A DNA stretch of 42,564 nucleotides from CAYXWH01 sp964468755 (GCA_964468755.1 CAYXWH010000007.1:1-42564), one strand, 5' to 3'. Shown: positions 16,103 through 24,853, numbered from the stretch's first letter. Numbers and translations: made by a program. The notes: generated by a model from the sequence alone, not told the origin.

Positions 16103-18058
16103 ATGAAAGCTATCCTGACCCTCTCGAAGCGGGAAATCACCCGTCTCCGGACGCGGTTCAGCGGTAAGTCACGGCTTATCGTCCTGGCGCTGGTTGCTAT
16201 CATGATTGCCGGTTCCTACGCACTTTACCACCAGGAACTGGTGGTAAGCAAGGGGTTGTATACCGTGGGCGTGGCGCCCGGCGGCCCCGCAATCGAGGAC
16301 CAGCGGTTTGCCGTGATGAGTCTCGACCATGAGACCGGCTACGAATTGCTCTCGGAGAAGAAGATTGACCTGTACCTTGATGGCGAGCGGATTATCCTGC
16401 GCGATGATGAGCGCTCCCGGTATGCCGCTGCGGCGCTGAGGCAGCACCTGGCAAAGGGGGAATTGCTGCGGGTAGCCGGCCAGTATGAACTCGACCAGGC
16501 GTTTCCCCTTCGTGTTGAAGTCCAGCATCTGGAGATGCCCGAAACCGGCTCAGAAGAAGGAACCGGGACAATACTGACGGCTATTCCTGAAGCCGGCGAA
16601 CGGGGCAACCCCGATGCCTTAATATCAGAGCCGGCGTACGGGCCGGGCGGCATCATAAGTGAGGAACCGGTGCCTCCCGGCGAACAGTCGACGTCAGGAG
16701 CACTGGCGCCCCAGCCGTCACCGGGACCGGTGACACCGGGTGCCGATGAGCCCGCGCCGGCAAGCCCGCCGGAGTCGGACATGATGCCCGGAGTGGCGGT
16801 TTCGCCATCGCCTCCTTCGGTACCACCAGCCAGCGCCTCCGATGACGTGGTACGAAAGCAGCTGGCCGACTTTATGAGCAGCCGCCAGTTGCCGGAGTTT
16901 AAAGCCGAGTTTGTCGTCGAAAATGATGTCATCATACCATCGTTAATGAATCCACCGATACCGCTGGCGCAGGTGATGATCACCTTTTTCTATGTTGTCC
17001 CGGTGTTCTTCGTCAGCCTTTTTTTCACCAGCAGCTTCACTGAGGAGAAGGTAAACCGCAAGCTGATTGTGCTGCTGTCGGCGCCGGTCACCCGGCTCCA
17101 GGTTATTCTGGGGAAAATGCTGCCGTATCTTGGCTACTCGGTGCTGGTCATTATCGCGGTTACCCTGGCGCTGGGGGGCAATGTCGGGCTGGGGCTGGCT
17201 ATCTTCTTGCCGGTGATGCTGTTTATTTTCTCCGTTTACCTGATGGTAGCCCTGACCTACCGCACGTTTAAAGACCAGACATTCTTTTCGGTACTGGCGC
17301 TTTCGGTAATCACCGTTTATCTGGTGGGGCCGGCAATGTTCGCCGGAGTCAGTGAGCTCAGCTACATTTCGCCGCTGACCCTGGCGGTGGAGATGTACCG
17401 GGGTGAGTCATTCGGGCTTACCCAGTATTTTCTCGCCACCACCCCGCTGTACCTGGTTTTCCTGCAGACCATGTTTATCGGTACGCGTATCTTTAACGAG
17501 GAATATCTCATGGGCTTCCGGCCGCTGCCGACCAAGGTAGGCGAGGCTCTCTATATGACCATGGACCGGAACCACCTCAATATATCGGTGCTGTTAATAA
17601 GCATGTGTCTGGTACCGGTGGTGTTCATGGTGCAGCTGGCATCCGTCGCCTTCGTGGCTAACCTGCCCATGCGCTTTACCATCGTGTTTTTGATGGTTAT
17701 ATCGGTCATTATCGAGGAAATTGCCAAGTCAATGGGTATCGTTGTTCTGTTACGGAACCATGTTACTACCACGCTGCGGGGTCTGGTGGTACTTTCTTTC
17801 CTGTCGGCGCTGGGGTTTCTCATCGGAGAGAAATTATTGATGTACCTCGCCCTGAGCGTCATCTCAGAGTCGGTATTTATCTCCGCTCTCTTTGGCTCCG
17901 GGCTGCTGGCGGTGCCACTCATCCTGCACTTTGTATCCACCGCGGTTGTCTGTCTGCTGACGGGTCGCTTTGGCACCAGGTTTTATCCGCTGGCTATTGG
18001 CGCCGGTGCGGTAATTCATACCCTGTATAACCTCATTATTATCGGAGCGGTACTGTGA
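16103..18058 (+). CDS. ABC-2 permease fused to a PrsW-like intramembrane peptidase domain
   Basis: The 651-residue membrane protein has one N-terminal helix (about 25-42), then a long extracytoplasmic part (about 45-285). That part includes a Pro/Gly/Ser-rich linker at about 165-250. An ABC-2 permease bundle follows (about 290-470), with the LLSAPVTRLQVILGK segment seen in this class. The last 150 residues form a second membrane domain with the PrsW-type pattern: E538-E539 and K542 (IIEEIAKS), E576 (LIGEKLLMYL), H609 (LHFVSTA) and H639/N643 (HTLYN). PrsW is a glutamic-type intramembrane protease that cleaves anti-sigma factors in Bacillus. Fusions of ABC permeases with the related CPBP proteases are known. 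Whether this domain is active is untested. The gene overlaps the next by GTGA. Confidence 0.8.
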   Translation: MKAILTLSKREITRLRTRFSGKSRLIVLALVAIMIAGSYALYHQELVVSKGLYTVGVAPGGPAIEDQRFAVMSLDHETGYELLSEKKIDLYLDGERIILRDDERSRYAAAALRQHLAKGELLRVAGQYELDQAFPLRVEVQHLEMPETGSEEGTGTILTAIPEAGERGNPDALISEPAYGPGGIISEEPVPPGEQSTSGALAPQPSPGPVTPGADEPAPASPPESDMMPGVAVSPSPPSVPPASASDDVVRKQLADFMSSRQLPEFKAEFVVENDVIIPSLMNPPIPLAQVMITFFYVVPVFFVSLFFTSSFTEEKVNRKLIVLLSAPVTRLQVILGKMLPYLGYSVLVIIAVTLALGGNVGLGLAIFLPVMLFIFSVYLMVALTYRTFKDQTFFSVLALSVITVYLVGPAMFAGVSELSYISPLTLAVEMYRGESFGLTQYFLATTPLYLVFLQTMFIGTRIFNEEYLMGFRPLPTKVGEALYMTMDRNHLNISVLLISMCLVPVVFMVQLASVAFVANLPMRFTIVFLMVISVIIEEIAKSMGIVVLLRNHVTTTLRGLVVLSFLSALGFLIGEKLLMYLALSVISESVFISALFGSGLLAVPLILHFVSTAVVCLLTGRFGTRFYPLAIGAGAVIHTLYNLIIIGAVL

Positions 18059-19092
18059 ACGGCTTTTGGGTACTGTTGAAACGGGAACTCAGGTCAATTA
18101 CCAGAGAAAAGACGATTATGTTTGCCATACTCGTCCAGTTCTTTCTCGCCTCATTTTCGTCGATTATCCTGGTGGGTATTATGGCATTTTATGACCCGTC
18201 CTCCATCGGTGACAGTACCCGGGTAACCATCCGGGCGGGCGTTGTCGGTGATATAGACAGCCCGATGGTAGGTTACCTGCGGGAAGCCAATGTCCCCGTG
18301 CAGCCGTTTACTGATGTCGGTAGTGCCGAGGCAGCCTTCCGTTCCGGTACGGTTGACACCATCATGGTGATACCTGAGAAGCGGTCGGGTGTGGTTGACA
18401 TGAAGCTCATCCTGCCGGAAATGGACGCCAGGAAAACGGTAATCTTCATGGTTCTGGACGAACCACTGAAACGGTTTGAAAACGAGCTGCGCGCCGGCAA
18501 TGGCGTCGAGTTACATTATAATGATGCCGGCGGCAAGCCGCACACCACCCATGAGTTTCTCTATTCCATAATCATTCCGGTGCTGATGCTCTTCCCGGCG
18601 CTTATCGCCGGCAGTATCGTGATTGATACCGTATCCGAGGAACTGGAGAACAAAACATTCGATACCCTGATGTCATCGCCGGTGTCACTTACCCAGGTCT
18701 TTGCTTCCAAAGTTGCCGCGGCGGTTGTTACCGCCCTGGTGCAGGTGGTGATGTGGTCGGGACTGTTATGGTTAAACCACCTGTATATTCAGAACCTTGG
18801 CCTGGTGCTGCTGCTGGCGGTTACCATCGCCGCTGCCTTCAGCGTGGGCACGGCGGGTATAGCCCTGTATTTCAGGGATAGAGAACGTGCCCAGTTTGTC
18901 TATTCCATAGTGCTGGTCCTGGCGGTGGGGGGCAGCTACTTCCTCAACCCTTCACCGTTCAGCCTGATCACCCGGCTGGCAGCCGGTGACCCCAATCTGG
19001 GTGCCCCTCATGTGGCTCTCTATATAGTGCCGCTCATCGTTATGGGTTTTTTCTTCGGTAGCCTGGTGAAGCGACTGGTGCTGACCAGATAG
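18055..19092 (+). CDS. ABC-2 type transporter permease
   Basis: The 345-residue product has an N-terminal helix (about 24-44), an extracytoplasmic domain (about 50-165) and five more helices, typical of the NatB/YhaP-like ABC-2 group. The coupling segment EELENKTFDTLMSSPVS before helix 3 parallels the one in the upstream permease. The GTG start overlaps the stop of the upstream fusion gene (GTGA), so the two permeases are translationally coupled and probably form a heterodimer served by the divergent ATPase at 15174-16070. The role could be export of a peptide, lipid or Na+; the sequence does not decide. Confidence 0.88.
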   Translation: MNGFWVLLKRELRSITREKTIMFAILVQFFLASFSSIILVGIMAFYDPSSIGDSTRVTIRAGVVGDIDSPMVGYLREANVPVQPFTDVGSAEAAFRSGTVDTIMVIPEKRSGVVDMKLILPEMDARKTVIFMVLDEPLKRFENELRAGNGVELHYNDAGGKPHTTHEFLYSIIIPVLMLFPALIAGSIVIDTVSEELENKTFDTLMSSPVSLTQVFASKVAAAVVTALVQVVMWSGLLWLNHLYIQNLGLVLLLAVTIAAAFSVGTAGIALYFRDRERAQFVYSIVLVLAVGGSYFLNPSPFSLITRLAAGDPNLGAPHVALYIVPLIVMGFFFGSLVKRLVLTR

Positions 19093-19100
19093 CCGGCGGA

Positions 19101-19406
19101 CTATTCCTTTATCGCCTGGGCTGTTTTTATTTCTTTAATGTAATCTTCTATCTTAATAGCCGCAAAGGTTAGCGGCGTCAGTGTCCCCCTGGAACCCAGC
19201 TGGGCGGCAACTCTGGCTATCACCGAGTTATTGTGAGCTTCGAGAATGTTTACAAAGTCGTAATCGCCGAGTAGCGCATACTGGACCAGTATTTTCGCCC
19301 CCATTTCCTCCACTTCTTTGTTTACTTCCCATATCCGGCCGGGATTCTGCATTATCGTCTTTCGGCCGTGGTCGGTTAATCTGGTGAGCATCATATAGTA
19401 CGGCAT
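19101..19406 (-). CDS. GYD domain-containing protein
   Basis: The 101-residue protein matches the GYD family of small ferredoxin-fold proteins. The motif LLGDYDFVNILEAHN is central (GDYD in place of GYD), and the ILVQYALLG strand before it and TLTPLTFAAIKIEDY after it fit. The family has no firm biochemical role. AGGAGGT lies 7 bp before the ATG, and a strong promoter is predicted at 19479-19506, so it can be expressed apart from the upstream speE. It converges on the ABC permease, 8 bp away. Confidence 0.85.
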   Translation of the reverse strand: MPYYMMLTRLTDHGRKTIMQNPGRIWEVNKEVEEMGAKILVQYALLGDYDFVNILEAHNNSVIARVAAQLGSRGTLTPLTFAAIKIEDYIKEIKTAQAIKE

Positions 19407-19478
19407 GTTGGTTACCTCCTGCTGTAAATACGATTTTAATTACCCCGGTCTGATAGAGTGGCGGGTTATGTGTGCATA

Positions 19479-19506
19479 ATTATATACGATTGGTGACCGA
19501 TGTCAA
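19479..19506 (-). promoter_or_regulatory. Sigma70-type promoter for the GYD gene
   Basis: On the minus strand a perfect TTGACA (19501-19506) and a perfect TATAAT (19479-19484) are 16 bp apart, giving a leader of about 65 nt before the ATG at 19406. Confidence 0.65.
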
Positions 19507-19598
19507 TTGCTGGAAACAGGTTTGCCGGGCTGGGTTCTGGTGAGAATGAATGTGTGCCGGATTAGGGGAAGAAGTTCCGCAGGTTGAAAGTCAGAAAT

Positions 19599-20525
19599 TT
19601 ATCTGGTGGTTGAATAGGTGTAAAGCGGCTCATCATCGGTAATGAGCCTTGGTTGCCGGGCGAACGCCTCTCGAAGGTACCTGGGCAGGGAGAAGATACC
19701 CTGGTGGGTTAATCCGTCGTAGAATTTCAATCCGTTGATTGACCTGGCGGAAATTTCGCGGTCTACCTGGGCGGGGGTAAGCAGCGCCGGGTTGAGCCTG
19801 GGTGAGGCGGTGCAGAAACCCCACGGACCGCCAAAGCAGGGCATATCCACTTTATTAGCGCAAACGACCGGGAAAACACTCTGCAGGGTGTGATAGACGG
19901 CGGTCAGGTTCAGTAGCTCGTTAACCGACGCTGACCCCGACTGAACGGAAATGATACCGTTGTCGCTGAGTTTGTCACGGACAATCTGATAGAATTCCCG
20001 GGTATATAACCGGTACGCCGGTCCTTCCTCCAGCGGGTCGGGTAAATCGATAATGATGATGTCAAAAGTATCGCGGCACTTTGCCAGGTAGTCCCTGGCG
20101 TCCACGTGGTACAGTTCGGTCCGGCTATCGTCAAAGGCACCCCGGCTGTGTTCAGGCAGGTATTGTCGGCAGAGGGCAATAACCTCCTCATCGATATCAA
20201 CCATCACCGCCCTGGTAACGGTTTTATGAGACAAAACCTCCCTTAAAGTGGCGCCTTCGCCGCCACCGGCGATAAATACTGTCTCCGGGCCGGGATGAGT
20301 TATCATGGCTGGCTGTACCAGCGCCTCATGATAGATAAACTCATCGGCCTGGCTCGACTGAATCTTGTCATCCAGTACCAGACAAAGTCCCAGGGTGCTG
20401 CTACGGATAATCCGGACAGACTGATACTTCGTCTGCCCGCTATAGAGCACCTCCTCGATGCGGTGCATCTGGATGAAATCTTCGCTTATTCTATCTTGGA
20501 GCCATTTATCAGGGTCGGTGTCCAT
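19599..20525 (-). CDS. speE: Polyamine aminopropyltransferase, spermidine/thermospermine synthase family
   Basis: The 308-residue enzyme transfers an aminopropyl group from decarboxylated AdoMet to a polyamine. The AdoMet-binding GGGEGATLREVL is near residue 88, an acidic strand MVDIDEE near 112 and the catalytic region IDLPDPLEEGPAYRLYT near 160. That last block, and the later GGPWGF, are closer to the ACL5/thermospermine synthase pattern (D-L-x-D-P-x-E-x-G-P) than to E. coli SpeE, where the block reads CTDPIGPG. Thermospermine or another longer product is therefore possible. The gene lies 14 bp after the AdoMet decarboxylase gene on the same strand, a classic pairing. The exact product specificity cannot be read from sequence alone. 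Confidence 0.88.
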   Translation of the reverse strand: MDTDPDKWLQDRISEDFIQMHRIEEVLYSGQTKYQSVRIIRSSTLGLCLVLDDKIQSSQADEFIYHEALVQPAMITHPGPETVFIAGGGEGATLREVLSHKTVTRAVMVDIDEEVIALCRQYLPEHSRGAFDDSRTELYHVDARDYLAKCRDTFDIIIIDLPDPLEEGPAYRLYTREFYQIVRDKLSDNGIISVQSGSASVNELLNLTAVYHTLQSVFPVVCANKVDMPCFGGPWGFCTASPRLNPALLTPAQVDREISARSINGLKFYDGLTHQGIFSLPRYLREAFARQPRLITDDEPLYTYSTTR

Positions 20526-20539
20526 AATAAAATCCGTGC

Positions 20540-20899
20540 TTACACGGGTACCGCTAAAAGCCCTCGTTGTACTTCGATGATGGAGTGGTTTTTAGCCCCC
20601 AGCTTCTCAATAAGCACCTCGGCGGCTTTTTCCGGTTCCACGGAATCGCCGCAGGTGAAGACATCAACGGCAGCGTAACTGTATTCCGGCCAGGTGTGAA
20701 TGGATAGGTGGGATTCGGCGATAATAACCACGCCGCTGACTCCCTGGGGACGGAACGGGTGGAAGGAGTCACCCAGCACGGTGGCGCCGCATTCGTTGGC
20801 TGCTGTCACCACAGCACTTCTGAGAAAGCCTAGGTCATTTAATACCTCCTTGTCACAGTCCTTCAATTCGAGCAGTAAGTGTTTTCCTAGTGCATTCAA
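20540..20899 (-). CDS. speH: S-adenosylmethionine decarboxylase proenzyme, prokaryotic class 1B
   Basis: The 119-residue proenzyme makes decarboxylated AdoMet for the adjacent aminopropyltransferase. The self-cleavage site is in AESHLSIHTWPE. Ser63 would become the pyruvoyl group, His68 is the processing residue and Cys83 (VFTCGD) the catalytic acid; positions agree with the Thermotoga enzyme. Length and single-chain form fit class 1B. An AGGTG lies about 6 bp before the ATG, and a promoter candidate is at 20978-21007. It is first in a minus-strand pair with speE. Confidence 0.95.
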   Translation of the reverse strand: MNALGKHLLLELKDCDKEVLNDLGFLRSAVVTAANECGATVLGDSFHPFRPQGVSGVVIIAESHLSIHTWPEYSYAAVDVFTCGDSVEPEKAAEVLIEKLGAKNHSIIEVQRGLLAVPV

Positions 20900-20977
20900 T
20901 CACCTGCCCCCCTTAGTAATATTTTCTGGCATTCGTCTGGTTGCGGGCAAAAAAAGAATGCCAAATCGACAAATTAA

Positions 20978-21007
20978 ATTGTATACCAAATAGACGGCTG
21001 CTATCAA
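20978..21007 (-). promoter_or_regulatory. Promoter candidate for speH-speE
   Basis: On the minus strand TTGATA (21002-21007) is followed after 16 bp by TATACA, or after 18 bp by TACAAT (20978-20985 region). The site is about 80 bp upstream of the speH ATG. Confidence 0.45.
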
Positions 21008-21151
21008 TACGTGGAGGAGCGAGATTGCATGTAGCCTTCTCTTAAAAACAGTGGCTTGTTTGGCTGTGTTCAAGAGCCAAGAGACATATGAAGCTCGCCA
21101 ACGAACCGTATCGTATGTAATTGTCTCTTCCCGGTTAACCGGGCTGGCGTT

Positions 21152-22102
21152 CTAGGTTATTGCCTGCAGATTAAGGTGCTGCTGAAGAATTTCCGATAGC
21201 CGGGATAGCTTCTTTTCCTGGCTGAATCTGGTTTTACCGATGCAGTCTTCGAGAGTGGTCACTACGGAGTTAGTGTCACGCCCGGTCAGAATAATAGGGA
21301 TGCCTTTGCTTTCTGCCTTTTGCTGGACGCTGTGCATGGGTGGCTCGCTGCTGTCGCTAAGCAGCAGACATCTGGTGGAGGTCTCCAGAGCAGCCAGCTG
21401 CATATCCGGGCGGTTGCCTTTGATGATAGCCGCCTTGTTGTTTTTGCGGCCAAAGTAGAGCAGACCGGAATCGACGACCATAGCCCCCAGCAGGTAATTT
21501 TCCACCAGATCGGCGGCTTTCTCCGTATTATTCAATATTCTGCCGCCGGTACATTCCGCCAGTTCCCCGACGGTTACGGAGGACAAGGTTCTATCCTCCG
21601 GGATTACTCCCAGGACGCTTGCCCCCGCCTGGCTTGCTGAAGCCAATGCCTCGTCCCGGACCCGCTCGAGCTGGCTTACCGGCACCTTGTTTATCACCAC
21701 ACCGGCAAAATTGGTGCCGAATTCCCGGTAGTTTCCGGGTGCGCCGGATAGAGGTTGAGCATAGGTCTCTATCATAATCACACTGGCATTGAGGGCTCGG
21801 GCAATCTCTATGGAGGACTTGTTCCGTTTGCCCTCAACCATCATCACGTGTTTACCCTGAGCAACCCGGTTGCAGGCTTCCTTGACTACGGGTGGGTCAC
21901 CGTCAGCCACGCAGAGAGAAGCACTATCTTCAGTCAGGTTCAGGAGTTGCTTCATGAACACAGCGTCATGGTTGTCAGCATTCGAGGTGAGCTTGACAAA
22001 GCCCACTTTCCTGCCATTATCGACCAGGTGCCGGGCTAGACCGGCGCAGATGGTCGTCTTACCTGCGGCTTCTTCTCTGGCAATTACATAGAGTGTATCC
22101 AA
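21152..22102 (-). CDS. BioD-like P-loop protein with DRTGG domain
   Basis: The 316-residue protein begins with an altered P-loop (REEAAGKTTICAGLARHL, residues 8-25) in a dethiobiotin-synthetase-like domain (about 1-195). A DRTGG domain follows (about 205-310), seen in LLGAMVVDSGLLYFGRKNNKAAIIKGNRPDM and ILTGRDTN, split by a short linker. The same domain pair forms the N-terminal part of long phosphotransacetylases (Pta), but the catalytic PTA domain is absent. Stand-alone versions are thought to sense nucleotides or metabolites, without a proven role. It is divergent from amrS with 231 bp between the starts. A 14-bp palindrome (CCCGGTTAACCGGG, 21130-21143) follows its stop but has no T-run. 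Confidence 0.85.
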   Translation of the reverse strand: MDTLYVIAREEAAGKTTICAGLARHLVDNGRKVGFVKLTSNADNHDAVFMKQLLNLTEDSASLCVADGDPPVVKEACNRVAQGKHVMMVEGKRNKSSIEIARALNASVIMIETYAQPLSGAPGNYREFGTNFAGVVINKVPVSQLERVRDEALASASQAGASVLGVIPEDRTLSSVTVGELAECTGGRILNNTEKAADLVENYLLGAMVVDSGLLYFGRKNNKAAIIKGNRPDMQLAALETSTRCLLLSDSSEPPMHSVQQKAESKGIPIILTGRDTNSVVTTLEDCIGKTRFSQEKKLSRLSEILQQHLNLQAIT

Positions 22103-22333
22103 TATTCACCTCCGCCAGGGTTTTACCGGATTCAAACAAAGCCTGTCTATTATAAACCTTTCTCGCTTGCGGGTAAAGCACCGGCAGCGTTTCGACGTAT
22201 TTGTTCCCCAACCGCCCTATCCAGAAAGACAGGCCACGCAACAGTTACCTGCCGGAAGAGCCCTGATGATGGCTTAACTACTATAAACCGTTTGTAGGCG
22301 GATGGTATAATAGCAATATATAGAGAGGCTGTT

Positions 22334-23365
22334 ATGCGTGAGGCACTACTCTACGAGAAGCTACCTCAGTCCAGAGTCCGCTGCTATACCTGCCAGTGGC
22401 AGTGCCGGATCGGCCCGGGAAAGTATGGTGCCTGCGGCATGTATCAGAACCGGGACGGAGTCCTTTATAACCTGAATTACGCCATGGTCTCATCCATCGC
22501 CGCCGACCCGATTGAAAAAAAGCCGTTGTTCCACTTCTTCCCCGGTAGTCTAGCCCTTTCCCTGGGGACATTGGGCTGCAACTTCCACTGCCAGCACTGT
22601 CAGAACTGGCAGATTTCCTGGGCTGACGGCAGTTCTCTGGGGGAGTGTCGTGAAGTAACGCCGGCGGCATCTATCGAGCTGGCCAGGCAAAACCGGTGCC
22701 AGGGCATTGCCTGGACGTATAATGAGCCCACTATCTGGTTTGAATATACCCTGGACTCCGCCCGGCTGGCTAAGGAGAACAATCTGTACACGGTCTATGT
22801 GACCAACGGCTATGCCACGCCGGAGGCGCTGGATACCATCGGCCCTTACCTGGATGCCTGGCGGGTTGACGTCAAGGGTTTTTCTGACGCCCTCTACCGG
22901 GAACTGGCCAAGGTTCCCCGCTGGCGGGAAATTCTGGCGGTTACCAAGCGGGCGAAGGATAAGTGGAACATGCATGTAGAGGTGGTGACCAACATTATTC
23001 CCACCATGAACGATGATGATGAGCAGCTTGAGGGTATTGCCCGCTGGATACGGGACGAGCTGGGTGAACTGACGCCGTGGCATGTTACCCGTTTCTATCC
23101 CTATCACCACCTGATGCACCTGCCGCCCACTCCGGTAGCTACTCTGGAACATGCCTGCCAGATTGGCAAACAGGCGGGGCTTAAGTTCATCTATGCCGGT
23201 AATGTCCCCGGTCATCAGAGCGAAAGTACCACCTGCTATTCCTGTGGCAGGGTAAACATACAGCGGTTCGGTTACCAGACGAAACTGGTCGGTCTGGATG
23301 GGGTCCGATGTCGGTTCTGCGGGGCAGAGCTCAATTTCAGGACAGCCGGGCCAAAGGAGGCGTAA
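22334..23365 (+). CDS. amrS: AmmeMemoRadiSam system radical SAM enzyme
   Basis: The 343-residue protein has an N-terminal Cys cluster (C17, C20, C24, C34), the radical SAM motif CNFHCQHC (C82, C86, C89) and two C-terminal knuckles (CYSCG, CRFCG). This arrangement, with TYNEPTIWFEY and VDVKGF, matches the AmrS family, related to pyruvate formate-lyase activating enzymes. It should reductively cleave AdoMet to make a radical; the substrate of this system is not established. GAGAGG lies 7 bp before the ATG. The next gene, 2 bp downstream, encodes its usual partners MEMO1 and AMMECR1 as a fusion. A TATAAT at 22306-22311 may be its -10 site. Confidence 0.92.
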   Translation: MREALLYEKLPQSRVRCYTCQWQCRIGPGKYGACGMYQNRDGVLYNLNYAMVSSIAADPIEKKPLFHFFPGSLALSLGTLGCNFHCQHCQNWQISWADGSSLGECREVTPAASIELARQNRCQGIAWTYNEPTIWFEYTLDSARLAKENNLYTVYVTNGYATPEALDTIGPYLDAWRVDVKGFSDALYRELAKVPRWREILAVTKRAKDKWNMHVEVVTNIIPTMNDDDEQLEGIARWIRDELGELTPWHVTRFYPYHHLMHLPPTPVATLEHACQIGKQAGLKFIYAGNVPGHQSESTTCYSCGRVNIQRFGYQTKLVGLDGVRCRFCGAELNFRTAGPKEA

Positions 23366-23366
23366 G

Positions 23367-24683
23367 ATGATCAGGCAACCGGTTGCCGCCGGCTCCTTTT
23401 ACCCCGCCTCAGCCTCCCAGCTTGAGGCGATGATTGACAGGTTGGTCGACGAGAACGCGGAGAAACAGGAAGCTATCGGTCTGGTGGCTCCTCATGCCGG
23501 CTATATCTACTCCGGTCCGGTCGCCGGAGCGGTTATTTCCAGAGTTAATCTTAAGGATACGGTTGTCATTATAGGCCCCAATCACACCGGCAGAGGCAAA
23601 CCGTTCAGCATCATGACCGAAGGGACATGGCGGACCCCCCTGGGCAATGTGGAAATTGATGCCGAGCTGGGCCGGCAGATCCTGGTTGGGTCCAGTTATT
23701 TGCAGGAAGACCATCTGGCTCACCAGTACGAACACTCCATCGAAGTCCAGGTGCCTTTTCTCCAGTATTTTCAGTCGGATGTGCGGATAGTGCCCATCGT
23801 GATTGCCTATGGCAGCGAGGCTTCCTACCGGGAAATCGGTGAGGAGATAGCCGCCGCCGTCAGAGAGGTCGGCAGGGACGTGTTGATTATCGCCAGCAGC
23901 GATATGACTCACTATGAGCCGCATGAGGTAGCCAGGGAAAAGGACGCCCGGGCAATTGAGGCGATACTGGAGCTCGATGGGGAAGAACTGTTACAGAGGG
24001 TGCAGAAGCTGGATATCTCCATGTGCGGCTATGCCCCCACGGTAGCCCTTATCTCCGCCGCCAGAGAACTGGGGGCAAAGGGAGCCGAGCTGGTCAGGTA
24101 CCAGACCAGTGGCGATACCTCGGGCGATTATTCCAGTGTGGTCGGCTATGCCGGCATTATTATCAAGGCGATGGAGATGCACCCGCTGGTGAGGTTAGCC
24201 AAAGAAACCGTGGAGTCCTATGTCCGCGATGGGAAAACACCCTCGCCTCCGCCGGAACTTGCTCCGGAGATGAAGGAAAAGGCGGGGGTCTTTGTCTCTA
24301 TTCACAAACTCGGTGCTCTCCGGGGCTGCATCGGCACCTTTGAACCCACTACCAGGAATGTTGCTGAGGAAATAATCACCAATGCGGTCAGTGCCGCTAC
24401 CCGGGACCCGCGTTTCCCGGCGGTTGCATCTCACGAGCTTGACCGGTTAGGCTACAGCGTGGATGTGCTCACCCGGCCTGAGCCGGTGGCCGATACCGGA
24501 CAGCTGGACCCGCAGCGGTACGGGGTTATCGTGGAAGCGGGCTGGCGGCGGGGGCTGCTCCTCCCCGACCTGGAGGGGGTTGACAGCGTGGACTATCAGA
24601 TTGATATCTGCCGGCAGAAGGCAGGCATCGGGCCTGATGAGACGGTAAAGCTGTATCGATTTGAGGTGAAGCGGTATAAGTGA
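23367..24683 (+). CDS. MEMO1-AMMECR1 fusion (AmmeMemoRadiSam system proteins B and A)
   Basis: The frame is open upstream of 23367, but AAAGGAGG lies 7 bp before this ATG, so it is chosen. Residues about 1-270 are MEMO1-like, a fold related to extradiol dioxygenases: HAGYIYSGP (H43), GPNHTGRG, HQYEHSIEVQ and SSDMTHYEP supply the conserved His/Asp set. Residues about 275-438 are AMMECR1-like, with LRGCIGTFEPT as the hallmark. The two parts are separate genes in many genomes; here the product is 438 residues. It follows amrS by 2 bp, clearly co-transcribed. The family is linked to radical SAM modification by gene neighbourhood only. Confidence 0.92.
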   Translation: MIRQPVAAGSFYPASASQLEAMIDRLVDENAEKQEAIGLVAPHAGYIYSGPVAGAVISRVNLKDTVVIIGPNHTGRGKPFSIMTEGTWRTPLGNVEIDAELGRQILVGSSYLQEDHLAHQYEHSIEVQVPFLQYFQSDVRIVPIVIAYGSEASYREIGEEIAAAVREVGRDVLIIASSDMTHYEPHEVAREKDARAIEAILELDGEELLQRVQKLDISMCGYAPTVALISAARELGAKGAELVRYQTSGDTSGDYSSVVGYAGIIIKAMEMHPLVRLAKETVESYVRDGKTPSPPPELAPEMKEKAGVFVSIHKLGALRGCIGTFEPTTRNVAEEIITNAVSAATRDPRFPAVASHELDRLGYSVDVLTRPEPVADTGQLDPQRYGVIVEAGWRRGLLLPDLEGVDSVDYQIDICRQKAGIGPDETVKLYRFEVKRYK

Positions 24684-24731
24684 GGGGCCGTCAGCCGACG
24701 CGAAACAGATAAGCATGTTTGACGGAAGTCC

Positions 24732-24853
24732 AAGAGGGGCGAAGCCCCTCTTATAAAAAACCCTTTCCTGTTCGGGGGAGAGATAACGAGAGCGTTCTGG
24801 AGAGGCGAAGCCTCTCTGCCGGATTCTTTCCCCTGCCTTGCCAGCGGAGGGGG
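24732..24853. repeat. Cluster of REP-like palindromes
   Basis: Three hairpins follow the MEMO1-AMMECR1 gene. A 9-bp stem with GAA loop is at 24732-24752 and a 7-bp stem with the same GAA loop at 24800-24816. These two share a GGGGC/GAGGC-GAA-GCC core, so they look like related copies. A third, weaker stem (CCCCT 24830-24834, AGGGG 24848-24852) follows. The spacing and shared core suggest an interspersed palindromic element. None ends in a clear T-run. Confidence 0.6.

Noticed and set aside
15553..16167. 204-codon plus-strand ORF opposite the ABC ATPase
   Set aside because: It is the shadow of a gene with all ABC motifs, and its own product has no recognisable features.
21130..21143. CCCGGTTAACCGGG palindrome as terminator
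   Set aside because: No T-run on either side; it could be a protein site, but nothing supports either reading.
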